Source: Cichorium intybus (Eukaryota; Streptophyta; Magnoliopsida; Asterales; Asteraceae). Taken from it: a DNA stretch of 64,000 nt. The notes under the pieces are model-generated. The model had not been told where the DNA came from. It searched no databases and saw only the letters and a program-made list of their open reading frames with translations. A program made the translations under genes and the position numbers. Below are positions 1-12,000 of this stretch, piece by piece (the stretch's first letter is position 1; every line of letters begins with the position of its first letter). The DNA is taken from NCBI GenBank assembly GCA_023525715.1, contig CM042012.1:60222705-60286704 (forward strand). The letters run 5' to 3'.

Positions 1-1073
1 GTATTGAAAGTTGATTTGGCGTTTGATTTTCTTCGAGTGTAAAAATGATTTTTCTGTTCAAATCTTGCATAAGATCTAGGAGAACGGACATCTTTTCGAT
101 TTAACGTTGGTTTTACCCTGTTTTTTGTTAAATTTTGTCCTTTTCCTTTTTGAAAAATTTCTCTAGGGGAAGAGTCAGATAAAGAATCATTTAATGAGTT
201 TGACTCTTCCTGATTAACTTTAAGTTTTTCGAGTGAAATTTTGTCCGGGTTTGAAATGTTTGGAAGATTATGTTGCAATACATCTACATATGATTTGGTG
301 CCTGATCCGGACGGTTCAGCGGTTATTTTAGATGTATTGTCAACATTGGGACTTTTGATCGTGATTTTGTTGAAATCAGTTCTGATGGTAATCTTATTTG
401 GACGTTCCTCCATCTCAATTTCTTCATCAACACTTTCTTCTTTTGAAATTTCTAAGTTGTTATGACAAGGATTGAATTCTTCAATAACACAGTTACTTTG
501 TAGATTTTCAAAGAATGAGTGTTATTGAGAAGTTGAGGGTGAGTTATTTGGGACCGTGGTCATGTGTCTAGGCATGAATGGGACCGAAGTTATGGACAAT
601 TTGCTGCTTTCGGCAGTGTCCACTTGCGAAAAGTATGAGAAGGGAATTTTAGCTCCCTTATTTGATTCAGAGATGACATTCTCTGACTCAACAATAGGAG
701 TTTCGGATAAGTTCTTGGTCAGGTCCTCATCGTGCTTATCACCATATTCGTTTGACGGGTATTGAAAGAAAGGACTTTGTTTGTTGTAGACGGGATAATT
801 TTTATTTTTGGCTTTTCTTGCCTAACCCCAGTTAAAAGTATTATCAGAAGTGTTAGTGTTTGTAGGAGACTTGAAAACTTTAGTTGCATGGTACAACTGG
901 TCTACTAATTTGTTAAGTCTTACATTATCGCTTTGGGCTATATCTCTTTGCGAAGTCAAAAGCTGATTTGAATTTTCTAACAAAGTTCTAGAAGTTTGTT
1001 CGATTTTCAAATCAGCGGAAAGTTTATCACAAAAGAGTTTCCTATCTTCTAATCTATTCTTCAACTTTAACAC
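1..1073 (-). pseudogene. copia gag C-terminal coiled coil and gag-protease spacer, off left edge
   Basis: Reading the minus strand from 1073 to 1 gives one frame with only two stops, a TAG near 820 and a TAA near 513; both sit where Gln would fit. The first ~80 residues are charged and heptad-like (LKLKNRLEDRKLFCDKL onwards), a probable coiled coil. The rest is acidic, Ser/Asn-rich spacer rich in NKGAKIPF- and SPRSY-type segments, as found between the zinc knuckle and protease in Ty1/copia polyproteins of Asteraceae. The protease itself lies outside the window. It continues the gag frames at 1107-2804 of the same element, whose LTR is at 2980-4075. Membership of the element follows from strand, order and spacing; function of the spacer is not known. 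Confidence 0.6.
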
Positions 1074-1106
1074 TTCATCATACCCATCATCCCTCTCCTC
1101 CAGGAA

Positions 1107-1625
1107 TCACTGATATGATATTAAGGCATCTGCGCATGTGTTAGAGATTCTTTCTAGAGCAGGTTCTAAGTCATTAGAGTAAATATGATGAGAGTGAAGC
1201 ATATGACGTACCTGTTCTATGATGCTCACTCCTTTGCCAGATCGGTGGTTGACCATGAAGGCATATTTCTTTGGCATGTAGGAGGATGTAGATTCAGCTG
1301 CGTCTTTAACAAGCTTGACGCCTCCCAGGCCGGGGATTGGAGTTCCTGAGGTTCCTTGCACAAGCATACATTCGTCAATACCTTTTCCTCTTTTGCATTT
1401 GTTTTCAAAATGTTCATCTTCATCTCCCGAGGACCAGCCCTCGACGTTTCCGGATGCCGCAACAAACGCTTTGACTTTCTCTTCTTCCTTTTCCTTCGGA
1501 TAGTTTCTAGGAGCTCTGTAGTCAGCAGCATAATGCCAAAGTCCTCCACAGTTGTGACATTTGATTACTTCAGTTTCATTCTTTTCTGGAGTTTGGACTT
1601 GGTTGGTGCTGGCAGATAGAGCCAT
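1107..1625 (-). pseudogene. copia gag zinc-knuckle segment with broken CCHC
   Basis: The 172-residue frame begins MALSASTNQVQTPEKNE and carries CHNCGGLWHYAADYR at about residues 23-37. This aligns with the retroviral CCHC knuckle C-x2-C-x4-H-x4-C, but the last Cys is Tyr, so zinc binding should be lost. The following Lys/Glu-rich stretch and acidic EGWSSGDEDEHFENK segment are usual after a plant copia knuckle. The knuckle normally binds and packages element RNA in the virus-like particle. It is flanked by gag pieces in other frames at 1629-1958 and 822-1073, so the polyprotein is broken by frameshifts or stops here. Confidence 0.7.
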
Positions 1626-1628
1626 TTT

Positions 1629-1958
1629 TTATTTCTCTTGATGTTGCTCTTCAGTTTTCTGATAGTATCGATTCTGATTTTGGCCTGATTGGTGATGTCC
1701 TCTTTGATAATTGTTATTGTTTCTTGATGGATAACCTGCATTTTGGTTAGATCTGAAGTTTTTCTTATGACTTGTATATGATGGGATTCGATTGAACTTC
1801 TGACTAATCATGGCGATCTTCTGTTGGTATACAGCCTCCTCTGCCTCATCATATTCAGAATAACAAGATTCTGAATGTTGAACTGGAGCAGGAAGAGCAA
1901 GGGTTGGGGCTGCAGGTTGGATGGTTGGTTGTGGAGCTGTTTTTTTTGGAAACAGCAA
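1629..1958 (-). pseudogene. copia gag linker, Gln/Asn-rich
   Basis: A 109-residue piece with a Pro/Ala-rich start (APQPTIQPAAPTLALPAPVQ) and a Gln/Asn/Tyr-rich basic end (GHHQSGQNQNRYYQ). This low-complexity composition is typical of the linker between the gag capsid-like domain and the zinc knuckle. It lies between those two parts and only three bases separate it from the knuckle frame. The upstream side is interrupted by non-gag DNA at about 1960-2085. Confidence 0.6.
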
Positions 1959-1959
1959 A

Positions 1960-2085
1960 TATTACATTACACCTATTTTAAAACTAAACCACCTAATCCC
2001 TTAGTGGGATTTGAACCCAAGACCTTAAAGAGGCCGGACCTTAAAGAGGCCGAATATACTCCTGTGCCCTAGTATAGGAAGGTTA
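1960..2085 (-). repeat. insertion inside gag with a pol III B-box (possible SINE remnant)
   Basis: About 125 bases between two gag pieces do not fit the gag frame. On the minus strand they contain GGTTCAAATCC (2007-2017), which matches the RNA polymerase III B-box GGTTCRANNCC. A 15-base direct repeat (ccttaaagaggccgg-like) lies just upstream of the box. No A-box is visible, so if this is a tRNA-derived SINE it is 5'-truncated. A short 3' end of a tRNA-like sequence is the other reading. Confidence 0.35.
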
Positions 2086-2804
2086 TGTTCAGAAACTAAA
2101 GCCAATGGACGTCCGAGTTGTTGATGGTTGCCCTTCACGTCATGTTCCTGTCCTACAAGATTGTTATAAAGCCTGTACATGTTGTAAGTTTTCAGTTTGC
2201 TAGAGTCCTGAAGTATCATTTTGATGAGCATCCAATCCCTTCCGAGTCCTTCAATAAATCTTAAGTTAATTTCCTGATTAGACCTTTCTGCTCCTGAACT
2301 CAGGAGTCTTGTGACAATTACGGAAAACCGGGTGAATGCTTGTCGTAACATTTGTCCAGGAAAAGTGGTAAATTGATTGTATTCAGAAAGACTTGACACA
2401 AGCTTTTGATCCTTGGCTTCCTCCGTTCCTAAGAACATGTTCTGCAGGAGAACCCAAATTTGTTGGGCTGTCGTGCAGTTCTGTATAAGATCGAATAGTT
2501 CCGGAGGAATTCCGCATTGAATCTCAGTAAACGCGATTTTGTTGTTTTCTAGTTTCTCAATATCTAGGGCAGTCAATCTAGGTTGAGGAACACCACCTAG
2601 AGCTTCTTCATCAATGTCAGCTCTGGGAGTGTAGATTGGGACATGAGCTCCTTCCTCGACAGAACGCCAGATATCTTTTCCCTGTCTTCTGAGATAATTA
2701 CGCATTCTAGAAGCTCAACCATTATACTCGGTAGGAATGAGTATAGGTGATCGGTTAGAACTGCCGACACTATTTGTAACGTTTAGAGAGTAGTTCATCT
2801 GCAT
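2025..2804 (-). pseudogene. copia gag N-terminal (UBN2-like) domain
   Basis: The gag start is probably the ATG at 2804 (MQMNYSLN). It runs into a TGA near 2716 at a position where Trp fits (EYNG-stop-ASRM), then continues in the same frame as MRNYLRRQGKDIWRSVEEG. The pattern W-R-S-V-E-E-G followed by an ALGG-like loop, FDLIQNCTTAQQIWVLL and FIEGLGRDW is that of plant copia gag polypeptides (UBN2/DUF4219 type). Gag forms the virus-like particle shell. The last ~20 codons run into foreign sequence at the insertion near 2085. The PBS and LTR of the same element lie just upstream at 2966 and 2980. Confidence 0.7.
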
Positions 2805-2965
2805 TTTGAGTTAAGAGAGAAGTTTGAACTGTTTGACACACAAAAAGAAATTTTAAGAATTTGAGCTATAATAGCATGCAAGGTCTACAGAGGATTCTAA
2901 GGTTGCTACTACAGCCTAGGCTTTGAGCAAACTGGGCACTTAGAGTCTTATAGACAGCTATTCAG

Positions 2966-2977
2966 GCTCTGATACCA
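2966..2977 (-). other. primer binding site (initiator tRNA-Met)
   Basis: The minus strand reads TGGTATCAGAGC, the standard plant copia PBS complementary to the 3' end of tRNA-iMet. It sits two bases from the LTR edge at 2980, on the gag side, which fixes the element's orientation. Confidence 0.85.
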
Positions 2978-2979
2978 AT

Positions 2980-4075
2980 TGTTGTCGCTAAATATTCTAA
3001 GTAAATTGCGGAATATGAAAGATTGCGGAAAGATAAGTTCCGAAACTGGTAGGTTTCGGAATGTGGACAAGTCTGATGACTTGAGATGGATGCAGAATAA
3101 TAAAGATAGAATACTTTGAATAGATCTTAAATAGCTCAACAATAAAGTGCATAAACAGTTAATTAACTTGTAAAGTAAAGATAGGAAGATTAAAGTGCTA
3201 GAAATGTAAAGACGAGGAGAAATGCAGATATGAACAAGAGATTTGATAGAATGAGAGAATTTATATTGATATTCGTCAAAGTGTTACAAATTGTCTCTCA
3301 AACTCATGAGGACTGAAGATGGACTTGGTCTCCATTTTATAGACTAAGGGAAGACCTACGGACAATATCCTATGGACTGAAGGGCAGAAAACACGTCTCT
3401 CTTCAGTCAAACAAGATAGATAAGTCTAATATAATAATACAATGTCAGACTAGGGTGGCTTATCTAGAATAAAATAATACAATCAGTACAACCGACATGC
3501 TCCTAAAAGGCCACACCTGATCTAGTCTAATCATTCCCTATAAGTTGAAGTGCTTATCCATTTGTCTTATCTTCAAGTCAATTTTCATTGTAGAATGTTT
3601 AAGTACAATAATCTTTAGAAGTTTACTTGAGTGGCTTGTTCCGAAATCCAGAGTGGATTTCGGTGTCTTGATATTTCTGATTCAAGTGGCTTCTGAGTAT
3701 GGTTTTCCGAACTGTGTCTTCCGAACAGTGTCTTCCGATCATCGTATCTTCGGAACTTGGTCTTCTGACTTGATAAAGATTTGACAGAGTTTCGAAATCC
3801 AAGACTGGATTTCGGACAAATATAAAATGAACATCACACGAGTCATTCAGAACCACAAACATATTCATTCAAGATAATAAGACCATTCATATTCAGAACA
3901 TACAATTTAGAAACATAACTGTTGTTCAGCACTTAAAACATTCACACGAATACTTGTCCAAACATTCCATCAGAAAATCATTACAAACACAACCATCACA
4001 TATTATCAATTGTCATAAACACACGCACCACAACCACTTCCAAACACCGAGTTGGTCAACGACTCGATTCCAACA
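2980..4075 (-). repeat. 5' LTR of minus-strand copia element
   Basis: A 1,096-bp segment begins TGTTG and ends CAACA on the plus strand, a perfect 5-bp inverted terminal pair, and abuts the PBS. It is AT-rich and contains repeated CGGAAG/TTCCGA words (about 3010-3800). The partner LTR would lie left of the window, so LTR-LTR identity and the target duplication cannot be checked; the right flank is CTAAC. Confidence 0.75.
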
Positions 4076-6072
4076 CTAACAAAACCGATTTCTATTCGTT
4101 TTGCGTTGTGTTTGGTTTGTATCTATATTGTTTTGTTGTTTGGTCAAGTTTCCCGCTGGCTTCTATTTAATAAAATTGCCGTTCAAAATTTTTTTTAACA
4201 AATTAAATAACAGAAAAATATCTTTGAAATTAATATGCTCGATTTGAAAAAAAAGTTAATAGTATCAAAATCGAAAAAATTGAAAATATAATGAATTTTG
4301 TGCTACATGAACATGGCACACCAACATTTTTTTTAAATTTAGCATGGCAACCGACTAAGCAAAGAATTCTTAAAAATTATCATCATTGAACATGACTGGA
4401 AATGCAAGGTTTGATTTAGAACATAAACTAATAAAATGTTAAAAATTTCTGCCTTTTTAATAAATGACAATAAATCACGAATTTTTGGGAAACTGAATAT
4501 GGTTTCCCCATTATCGTCTCCATCTTTAATTCAATCCATTTTTCCTAAATTTAGAATTCCTATGTCCAAGAAAGGGCTTCGAACTTCTACTTTATTTACA
4601 GCTTTTCCCCCAACTTTTCAAATTTCAATAATTGATATATGTCTTTAAGAAATTTCTTGGACTAATACATTTAAACGCATCTCTTATTTCGACTCAACTT
4701 GTGGGTTGTAGAGGAAGAAAGTCATTATTGTGAATGAGAGGAAGAAATCAAGAAACTCACCATTGTGGCTGTGGGGACAAGGGGAAGGGAAGGAGAGCAA
4801 AACGATCGGGCCTTCAGATAATGTATGTATGCTCGGGCCTTGATTGGGTTAATTTGATTTTCTTGTTGGGCCAGATTGGAGGCTTTAAAACGGCTAGGAG
4901 CATTTAGGAGTATTGGTTATTATTATTATTAATTTTTAATTTATACTTTATAATATCACCCTTCTGATGACTAGAAGGGGGAACATATTCGACATAGATT
5001 TTTAAGTATAAGTACATGTCTTGTGTTTGATTTAATATCATACTTACTCTCACTCTTCTATCTAATAATTTCCTGTACTGTCTCTCTCTAACTTTGTTAA
5101 TCTGAAGTCGTTTACTAAAAAATTGGCTTCGTCGAATGATGCTCAATTACGCATGAAGGTTATTAGCAAAGCAAACTGGAAGTTGGCAATTTTGGAGAGT
5201 TTCCTCGAGGGTGTACAAGGGAAACAAAGGGCACAATGTCATATACGTTTGGGTTTGTGTACAATACACAAAAATATGACACTTTCAAGATACTGTATGG
5301 TATCTTTAATTTTTCGTTTTAGTTACAGTTTTTTGAAATATATCTAATAATTTTGTTTTATGTAATTAGGGTGTATGTAAAAATAAAAAAATCAATGAAA
5401 TTGGTGATTAAAAAAGGTCTACCATTTGGTTTCTTTAGCCAAAGAAACGAGATCGACTTTATTCAAAATGCATGTAGTTCTTGTATTCAACAAGTTGTAC
5501 CGCGTAAAAAGGCGACATCAATATCTCACTTATTTGTGTAACGGTGCATTGGATCGACCTGAAAACATGTTTTATGTAAAAATATGTCTTGCATACATTT
5601 TCCATTTTTCCTAATCCACATGGATGGCTATCAATTTTTATTTTTAATTAAAAATAAAATTAAGAATATATCAATATTTAATGCTAGCAGCAATGATGGT
5701 AATAAAATGGTTAAACTATATAGGATATAGACCAATTACGAAAAAACAAAAAAAAAAAAAAACACTACATTTTATTATTTTTTTTTTGGTTTGAAATATC
5801 AAATTTTCATCTTTTCTAATCAAACCACCAACTTTTTGCAAAAAAAAAAAAAAAAAAAAAAAAATTAACCCAACCATTAAGACCAGAGAAAGTCGTTAAC
5901 AATGTCATCGATACAACTTTTACAAAAAATCGTGGTTTTTTCAAAAGTTTAAAAATTGGTGGTTAAATCGCATATAGTGTTTTTTTTTCCTAATTAACCC
6001 TAGATAATATTTACACTTTAACTTGTATATTAACGAAAAGCACTATATTTGTCATTTTTTTTGCTTTAACCA
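4076..6072. other. AT-rich intergenic stretch, no recognised gene
   Basis: No domain is recognisable. Short frames at 5123-5347 and 5353-5614 are isolated and flanked by AT-rich sequence; the first has a Trp-containing segment that faintly resembles Myb/SANT-like proteins, which is not enough for a call. The stretch holds TTA repeats near 4918 and two long A tracts. Confidence 0.5.
5748..5864. repeat. two poly-A tracts
   Basis: Runs of 15 A (5748-5762) and 25 A (5840-5864) flank an AT-rich spacer. They could be retroposon tails or slippage products; no coding retroposon is visible beside them. Confidence 0.8.
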
Positions 6073-6549
6073 TTAATTTTCATTTCTTCGATCCTGCATA
6101 GCAAAAATCAAACCAGGATCTAGGGGAGATCCTTCCAAAGATACCACAGATCCAGACCTTATAGCATGCCTGAAAACAATCGAGCCAATAAAATAGAAAA
6201 CAATGAAGATGACGAAGAATATCCAATAATCTCTGACTATTCTTTCTCTGTTGATACTACTAGTTTGAATTTTGCTATGCAAGATCTAGGGGACAAAGCT
6301 AGGTAAGAGTTCCTCTAACGGGATGTTGGGCAACATTCCCTGCAGTGGCAGCTGAAGATCTTGAGGCGGATCCTGAGACCCTGACATAAGGATCCGTGGC
6401 TAATGGTGCTGATGAAGGAGGGATCCTTGACATCTACGAGGGTTTTGAGGTCGAGGATGAGGTAGGCAAGGTAGTCATGGTTTTAGGAATGATTTGTAAG
6501 GTTGAAATTATATGAGATAATGACACCGTGACCCTATGGTGGGTGCCAA
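6073..6549 (-). pseudogene. internal remnant and PBS of a gypsy-type or LARD element
   Basis: On the minus strand the sequence next to the LTR contains TGGCACCCACCATAGGG (about 6532-6548), close to the TGGCGCCCACCGTGGGG-type site found after many plant gypsy/LARD LTRs. Behind it come Ser/Thr/Pro-rich codons (PPSSAPLATDPYVR-like) and then frames broken by stops. This looks like a gag leader remnant. The rest of the element is missing. The PBS class is established knowledge; the element family is inference. Confidence 0.45.
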
Positions 6550-6551
6550 AT

Positions 6552-7036
6552 TGTTTTGGTAAAAAATGTGTTAGACCAAATTAGTTAGGGTTGTGGTGCT
6601 AGGCTTAGGATCCTTAAGAGGATCTTAAAATGTTGACACGTAGATCTTACGAGGAAAGCCATTGACCCAGTTAAGGATCTCCGACACAAAACCTCGGGAA
6701 CCGGAAATATCTATTTGCATTGTGTAATTTTATTGGTAATTAGGAAAAATGAGTACAGTAGTTCGTTACAATAAGAGTAAAAATAGCAGAGTGTAATTGT
6801 AGTTACCTATCGTGTGTGTGAAATGAGTACAAGTGCTCATTTATAGTAGAACTAGCTAACTAAATCCCTAGAATTTCGGCATAATCTTATCATCCGGGAT
6901 CCCGCTGATTTAATCTTTTAGCCGTTGAATATATTTAATTGGAACGTCTTCTCCGAGTTTCTTGGTGTTATCTCGAATTGACCGGGTCTAATTTGACTCA
7001 GTCTTGACCTGGATGGAATAAGCCACTATACAAACA
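6552..7036 (-). repeat. LTR of the gypsy-type or LARD element
   Basis: A 485-bp segment begins TGTTTTGG and ends TACAAACA, with a 5-bp TGTTT/AAACA inverted pair, and lies two bases from the PBS. The right edge is placed by terminal motif only because the other LTR is not in the window. Confidence 0.5.
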
Positions 7037-7067
7037 TGGAAAGACAATGGTTAGTTTTAATCAGGAT

Positions 7068-7572
7068 CATGTTGGGCAGTGTAAGCACCAACGAACACGG
7101 TCAAGTACTTCGACCAACGTTCCTCGACTGTCAAGGCTAATGGGTAATATGAATAAATTGAGAATGAGAAACACAAGGATATAAAGTGGTTCACCCAACA
7201 ACGTGTTGTGCTACATCCATTGTGAGAACCGAGAGAAACTGCATTGATAAATTTCAATGATTTACAAGAGAGAAACTATGACTACACTATAATTTACACT
7301 TTGATACAGTACATTGAGTAGCCAACGAGATGTATAAATAGTGGGATATAGAAGGCCGAACACGCAAGTCTTGGGCGGGAAAGAAGAAAAGGACAAACTA
7401 GCCCTGCACCTTATCTCTCTATAGACTAAAAAGGTTACTACACAATGCTCTCCATGCTGCTCCTGGCAAAAGATAATGTTCTTCGCATGTTCCCAAGATT
7501 CTTCGGACTGGAGAGCTGATTCTCTTCGGTTGTCGAACTGCTCTGGTTCGGATCAGGCTACATACTTGCTCA
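7068..7572 (-). repeat. LTR-like direct repeat, copy 1
   Basis: Bases ~7090-7512 are repeated at ~8881-9303 with scattered differences, in direct orientation about 1.8 kb apart. The right edge is placed before ATAATCTCCCACTTGGAGAC (7573-7592), which on the minus strand reads as a polypurine tract next to a 3' LTR. The frame beginning MKFINAVSLG is a by-product of the repeat and not a gene. Orientation is uncertain: TATAAATA (near 7330) reads on the plus strand. Confidence 0.5.
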
Positions 7573-8876
7573 ATAATCTCCCACTTGGAGACTGATCTGA
7601 ACTGATCTTTCTGTCTACCAAGTTCTCTTGTTCTCTCAGGTTCTTCGCCTTCTTGAAGAAAAGGCCGTTTAGGACTCTTCAGCCTCAACTTTTGCTTTGA
7701 AAGTAAATAAACTTCAAAGGGGGAAAGTTTTTGGTTATCTGCAACTAACTAATGAGCTTCTCCTAGGACTTTCAGGATACACTTCGACTAAAAACGCCAT
7801 CAGATGTTTGAAGCTCATGTTCTGACTGCTTACTCTAACGTAATCAGCTAAGTTGTGCCGAGTTTACCACTGAACATTCTGGACCACAACATCTAAGCTC
7901 GTTGATAATCTGGATGTTGGATACCTCCTTCAACATAGCATCAACCGTATAACGTGAGGATGATGAATGAGGTGTTCTGAAGCTTCTTAGAGCAACAATG
8001 ATAATACTCATTTATGGGCTCCTATTCTTCCTCATTATCCATACAGGCTTCGCTTCTGTGTACACCTGGCTTTCCATCAACAACTGTGAAAACATGACTA
8101 GTGTTGCCGTGAGAAGATGTTCGGTCTTGATTGCATACAAGGATGCGATGCTTCAAATCTGACCTTCCTAATGCACTTCACCATGGTCAAAGTGCCAAGA
8201 ACCTTGGATGCTCATCTTTTTCACAATGAGAAGAAAGGATTTTATATCTACTCCGCTCCCAATGTTTAGGATATTTCGCACCCTTTCTTGTATTTCTTGT
8301 TTTTTGACAATCTCTGAGGCCTGAATGAAATTCGGCTCTGAAGTGCCACTTTCTGCTGATTTACTTGATAGAGAACCAAGTCTTGTTTCTGTCTAACTGA
8401 GAATCTCTCATCTTTCTAGCCATATTCCACTATATGGAATCTCCATCCTCATGGCTTTAGACGAGGTGTCTGATACTCCCCTTTAGTTAGCGGTTGTACT
8501 TTGCTAACAAGAGTACCGTACCAAGGGTATTGAACAGACAATTCACCTTCCATGGAAGTGAATGTCGACACCCTGATGTCACCAGAACGTCTGACGCTCC
8601 TACTGGCTCTAACTCGCCTGCCGCATGGGCTAGTGAAGCGCAGTGAATTCATCTAAGGTTGACTAGTCCTTTGTCTGGATGGACTTCACTTTAGTCATTG
8701 TCCCTTGTTCAGTTCTGACAATCGTGACTCATCCAAGGACCCTTATATGTGCAAGGGATACTCCTATACCTTTCATTTTCATCAACGCAGCCAATAAGCC
8801 AACTGAAGGCTGAGGCGTCTAAGTGTGGATCTGCACGTTGTTGTGAACGTACTTCCCCTTCGACAAACGGAAGCAC
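7573..8876 (-). other. non-coding interior between the two LTR-like repeats
   Basis: No frame over 90 codons resembles a retroelement protein. The stretch begins with a PPT-like sequence. If the flanking repeats are LTRs, this is a short non-autonomous element (TRIM/LARD type) of about 2.2 kb with no gag or pol. No clear tRNA primer site could be read at the right-hand junction. Confidence 0.4.
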
Positions 8877-9303
8877 TGACAAACACGGCCAAGTACTTCG
8901 ACAAACGTTCCTCGACTGTCAAGGCTAATGTGTAACATGAATAAATTGAGAATGAGAAACACAAGGATATAAAGTGGTTCTCCCAACAGCAAGTTGGGCT
9001 AGTTTCGCTGTGAGAACCGAGAGAAACTTCATTGATAAACTTCAATGATTTACAATAGATAAACTATGACTACACTCTAATTTACACTTTGACACATTAC
9101 ATTGAGTAGCCAACGAGATGTATAAATAACAGGATATGGAAGGCTCAACACGCAAGTCTTGGGAGGGAAACAAGAAAAGGATAAACTAGCCCTGCACCTT
9201 GTTTCTTTATAGACTGAAAAGGTGACTACACCATGCTCCCCATGCTGCCCCTGACACAAGATAATTTTCTATGCCTGTTCCCAAGATTCTTATGACTGGA
9301 GAG
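8877..9303 (-). repeat. LTR-like direct repeat, copy 2 (truncated)
   Basis: Matches 7090-7512, including the block with TGTATAAATA and the ACTAGCCCTGCACCTT segment. Similarity stops abruptly at about 9303, so the last ~60 bp of copy 1 have no partner here. It begins TGACAAACACGG. Confidence 0.5.
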
Positions 9304-9982
9304 GTGACATTACCAATACTGGGTCCAACCACGACCTTCAGTTGAAGAACTCCTCATTGGTCTTAGGTCGAGATCTTCCCTTCAAACAAGATTGTAACTA
9401 TCTGACTTGAGCTTCTGCATTTCTGTCGAACTGCATTTCGAACAAGGGGTTAACTCTTCCTTCAAAAGAGAAAACACTTCTTCCAGACTTTGCTTCGGTT
9501 AGAGGATACTGCTGATTCATCTTCTCATACTGCTGATGCGTTCATTCCTGTAACCATAACACAAGCTATTGCTGTCACGATGAACTACGATCTGCATGGG
9601 ACATTGATGAAAGGCTTCCTTAAATATCGCCCTTTGGTTTAGATGAAGTTATCTCTTTATCACAATCCTTCCTAGTAACCTCCTTGGTCCGGATGGACCT
9701 CCTTGGTTATGCCCGGCCTTGACGTCAATCTTGGATGTCTTCCTGTATCTTCATGCTGAGGACGTATCTTCTAATCCGGATGAGGTTTAACCTTCCTCGG
9801 TCCGAATGATAAGATACATTTCGACCCTAGCACTGGACATGGCTTCAGATCTGGAAGAGGCAAGGCTGCCTTGGTCCTCCTGATCCCATGGCTGTTCCTG
9901 ATCAAACTAGGCAACTGACCTCCTAAAAAGATACTACTGTCATCCTGCATGAGATGCATTCTGATTGAGATACTTTTCCAAC
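9304..9982. other. no gene seen
   Basis: Low-coding sequence with repeated short words such as GGTCCGGATGGACCTCC, probably more decayed retroelement interior. No recognisable protein on either strand. It ends at the edge of the Athila-like LTR at 9983; the last five bases are CCAAC. Confidence 0.4.
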
Positions 9983-10962
9983 TGACATCGCCTAAGTCGT
10001 CGTGCGGTCAAAAATAATAAAAACCTCACTGTCACTAGTACAATGGTAGTCAGGGTCGATCCACAGGAGTTTCATGGTCAAGATAGGTGATAGATTACCA
10101 GTTGCAGTGTCACACTACAACCAGAGGGACTAATCTCTACTTTCCCAAAAACAGTCAAAAAACCAAAATCCAAATAAATTCCAAAACAAAGCATAAACTT
10201 AAATGGAACTTAAACTAAAACCTAACCTAGCTTGTTTACTAAAATCAGAAGTATGAACCAAATCCAGAAACAAACAAGATCAATCCAAAAGCATAAAGCA
10301 TTCAAACACATCCAAAGCAATAAAAATGTAAAAAGAGCAAATAAACATTAACCGAATGATTAACTTGCATAAACTCAAATCCAAAGCATTCAAAACAGTA
10401 GACAATGAAAACCAAAAACTTTAACCTAATGCTAATGGTTGTCAGACCCAAAAACACTAAGCTGTAAGCTTAAAACAACTAACTAACAATGAAATTAAAT
10501 GAAGAAACATAAAATACCACAATGGGTTGCTGAAATCCGAAACTTGGAGTCAAAGAAGCCTTAAGTCCACCTTATGGGTCGTTCCTTGCCTGCTGATTTC
10601 AACCTAATGGCCTCTATTTATAGTTGTGGAAAATAAGTGACCGCGTCGCGTGACTCTGATATCCACGGCCCGCGTGTAGGTTTATCCCCGTTTTTTCGTC
10701 ATTTGAATTCTTCCCACCGCCTCATCGTTGACTCAGCGCGGCGTGCCCACATGCATCTCCGCGGTGCGCGTGTTCAGGCCACTGTTTTTGTCTTTATCTC
10801 CAAACTTCTTTCATTTTGTACGCATTTAACCCCTGTTTGTAACTTTTCTTTCCAAACAAATACTGACATAAAAAGTGAGAATACCACAACATATATAATA
10901 TAAAATCATCAAGAATAGGGCTCAACAACGACAAAAATACTTGATATTACTAGGCGTTGTCA
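9983..10962 (-). repeat. 3' LTR of Athila-like element (minus copy)
   Basis: 980 bp, beginning TGACATCGC and ending GTTGTCA: a TGACA/TGTCA inverted pair identical to that of the 48111-56434 element. It shares with that element's LTRs the CGCG-rich block (here 10640-10770), the segment around GTGACACTGCAGTTGG on the minus strand, and the TGACAACGCCTAG terminus. No coding content. Confidence 0.8.
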
Positions 10963-11930
10963 AACACCCCACACTTGTGTCTTGTTTGTCCCAAAGCAAG
11001 AGAGTTTTTAACAGATTTTAACTAAGACTCAAACAATTTTTAAATGTGTTCAATTTCAAAGCTTATTGTCCCTGGAATTAGAGTGAAATAGTTTGTGAAA
11101 ACATAACCAGAATATTCTTTGGAATTCATGACTTTCTAAAGAACCCTTGATTACAAGTTTTCCGTCCACAATGAAGTGTACGTACTCATTCAGATTCTAA
11201 AGGCCATTAAAGAACTATCCATGACTTTCGATGTTGTCCGTGTAACGAGCTTTCAGAAATACCATCCCAGACCAGACGATCTTAGGTGGCAAGGTGCATA
11301 AGTCCCACCCATTTTAAGCTTACCGGCTCGAACAATAAAGGCCACTGATTGACAGTCCCTTCATAGCATGATAACGACTAAAAAGTATTTATTGAAAAAT
11401 ACCAATGCTAAAACATTAAAAAACTATTCGTTTCAAAATTACAACCTATTAAAAATTTTGAAAAAGTTGCTAATTTTTTTTTTGAAAATCGGTCATGTCC
11501 CGCAAAAATTTCAAAAACACTCTTTCGGCCGTCCACACCCCACACTTAAAACCGTACAACATCCCCGTTGTAAAAAATTATTTCAAAATAAGGCAGAAAG
11601 AGTTACCCCTTAGACGGTTGATTGCTTGATGGTGCTCTATTGTCACAGGTGCAAAAAACACGAACATTTCACGCTTCAGGTTCAGATTTCCAGGAGTTGT
11701 AGCGCAACAGTAAAACATGCCAGTGATCATGGCAAGTGGAGGGGGCACGGTGACCCCACACTTGCCTGAAACAACTCCTCTACAGATTCTTCATTCAAGT
11801 ATTACATGCATCACTCACAAACATACCAAATGCAAAAAGAAAAACTAACTAAAATATAAATAAAGAAACAAAAAGATAGTGTCATAGGTTTGGTGCAAAT
11901 ATCTCCAAAAAGTGAAAAAAAATAAACATC
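10963..11930 (-). other. PPT and 3' non-coding tail of Athila-like element
   Basis: Directly beside the LTR the minus strand reads ACACAAGTGTGGGGTGTT, a purine-rich plus-strand primer site. The remaining ~950 bp has no credible frame and is the reverse complement of 54700-55500 in the sister copy, including a segment around CGACCGAAAGAGTG on the minus strand. Confidence 0.65.
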
Positions 11931-12000
11931 AATCATCTCGGGGTGCTCTGGAAGGACCTGCCTCCTAGTCATGTGCTCTGGCTAGGAAGGGTCGGGGGCG

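Noticed and set aside
5123..5614. Frames that might be Myb/SANT-like or another small gene
   Set aside because: Only one weak Trp-containing segment, no intron signals, AT-rich surroundings.
7057..9045. Two similar minus frames starting MKFIN-VSLGSH
   Set aside because: They lie in the LTR-like direct repeat and contain no domain; similarity comes from the DNA repeat.
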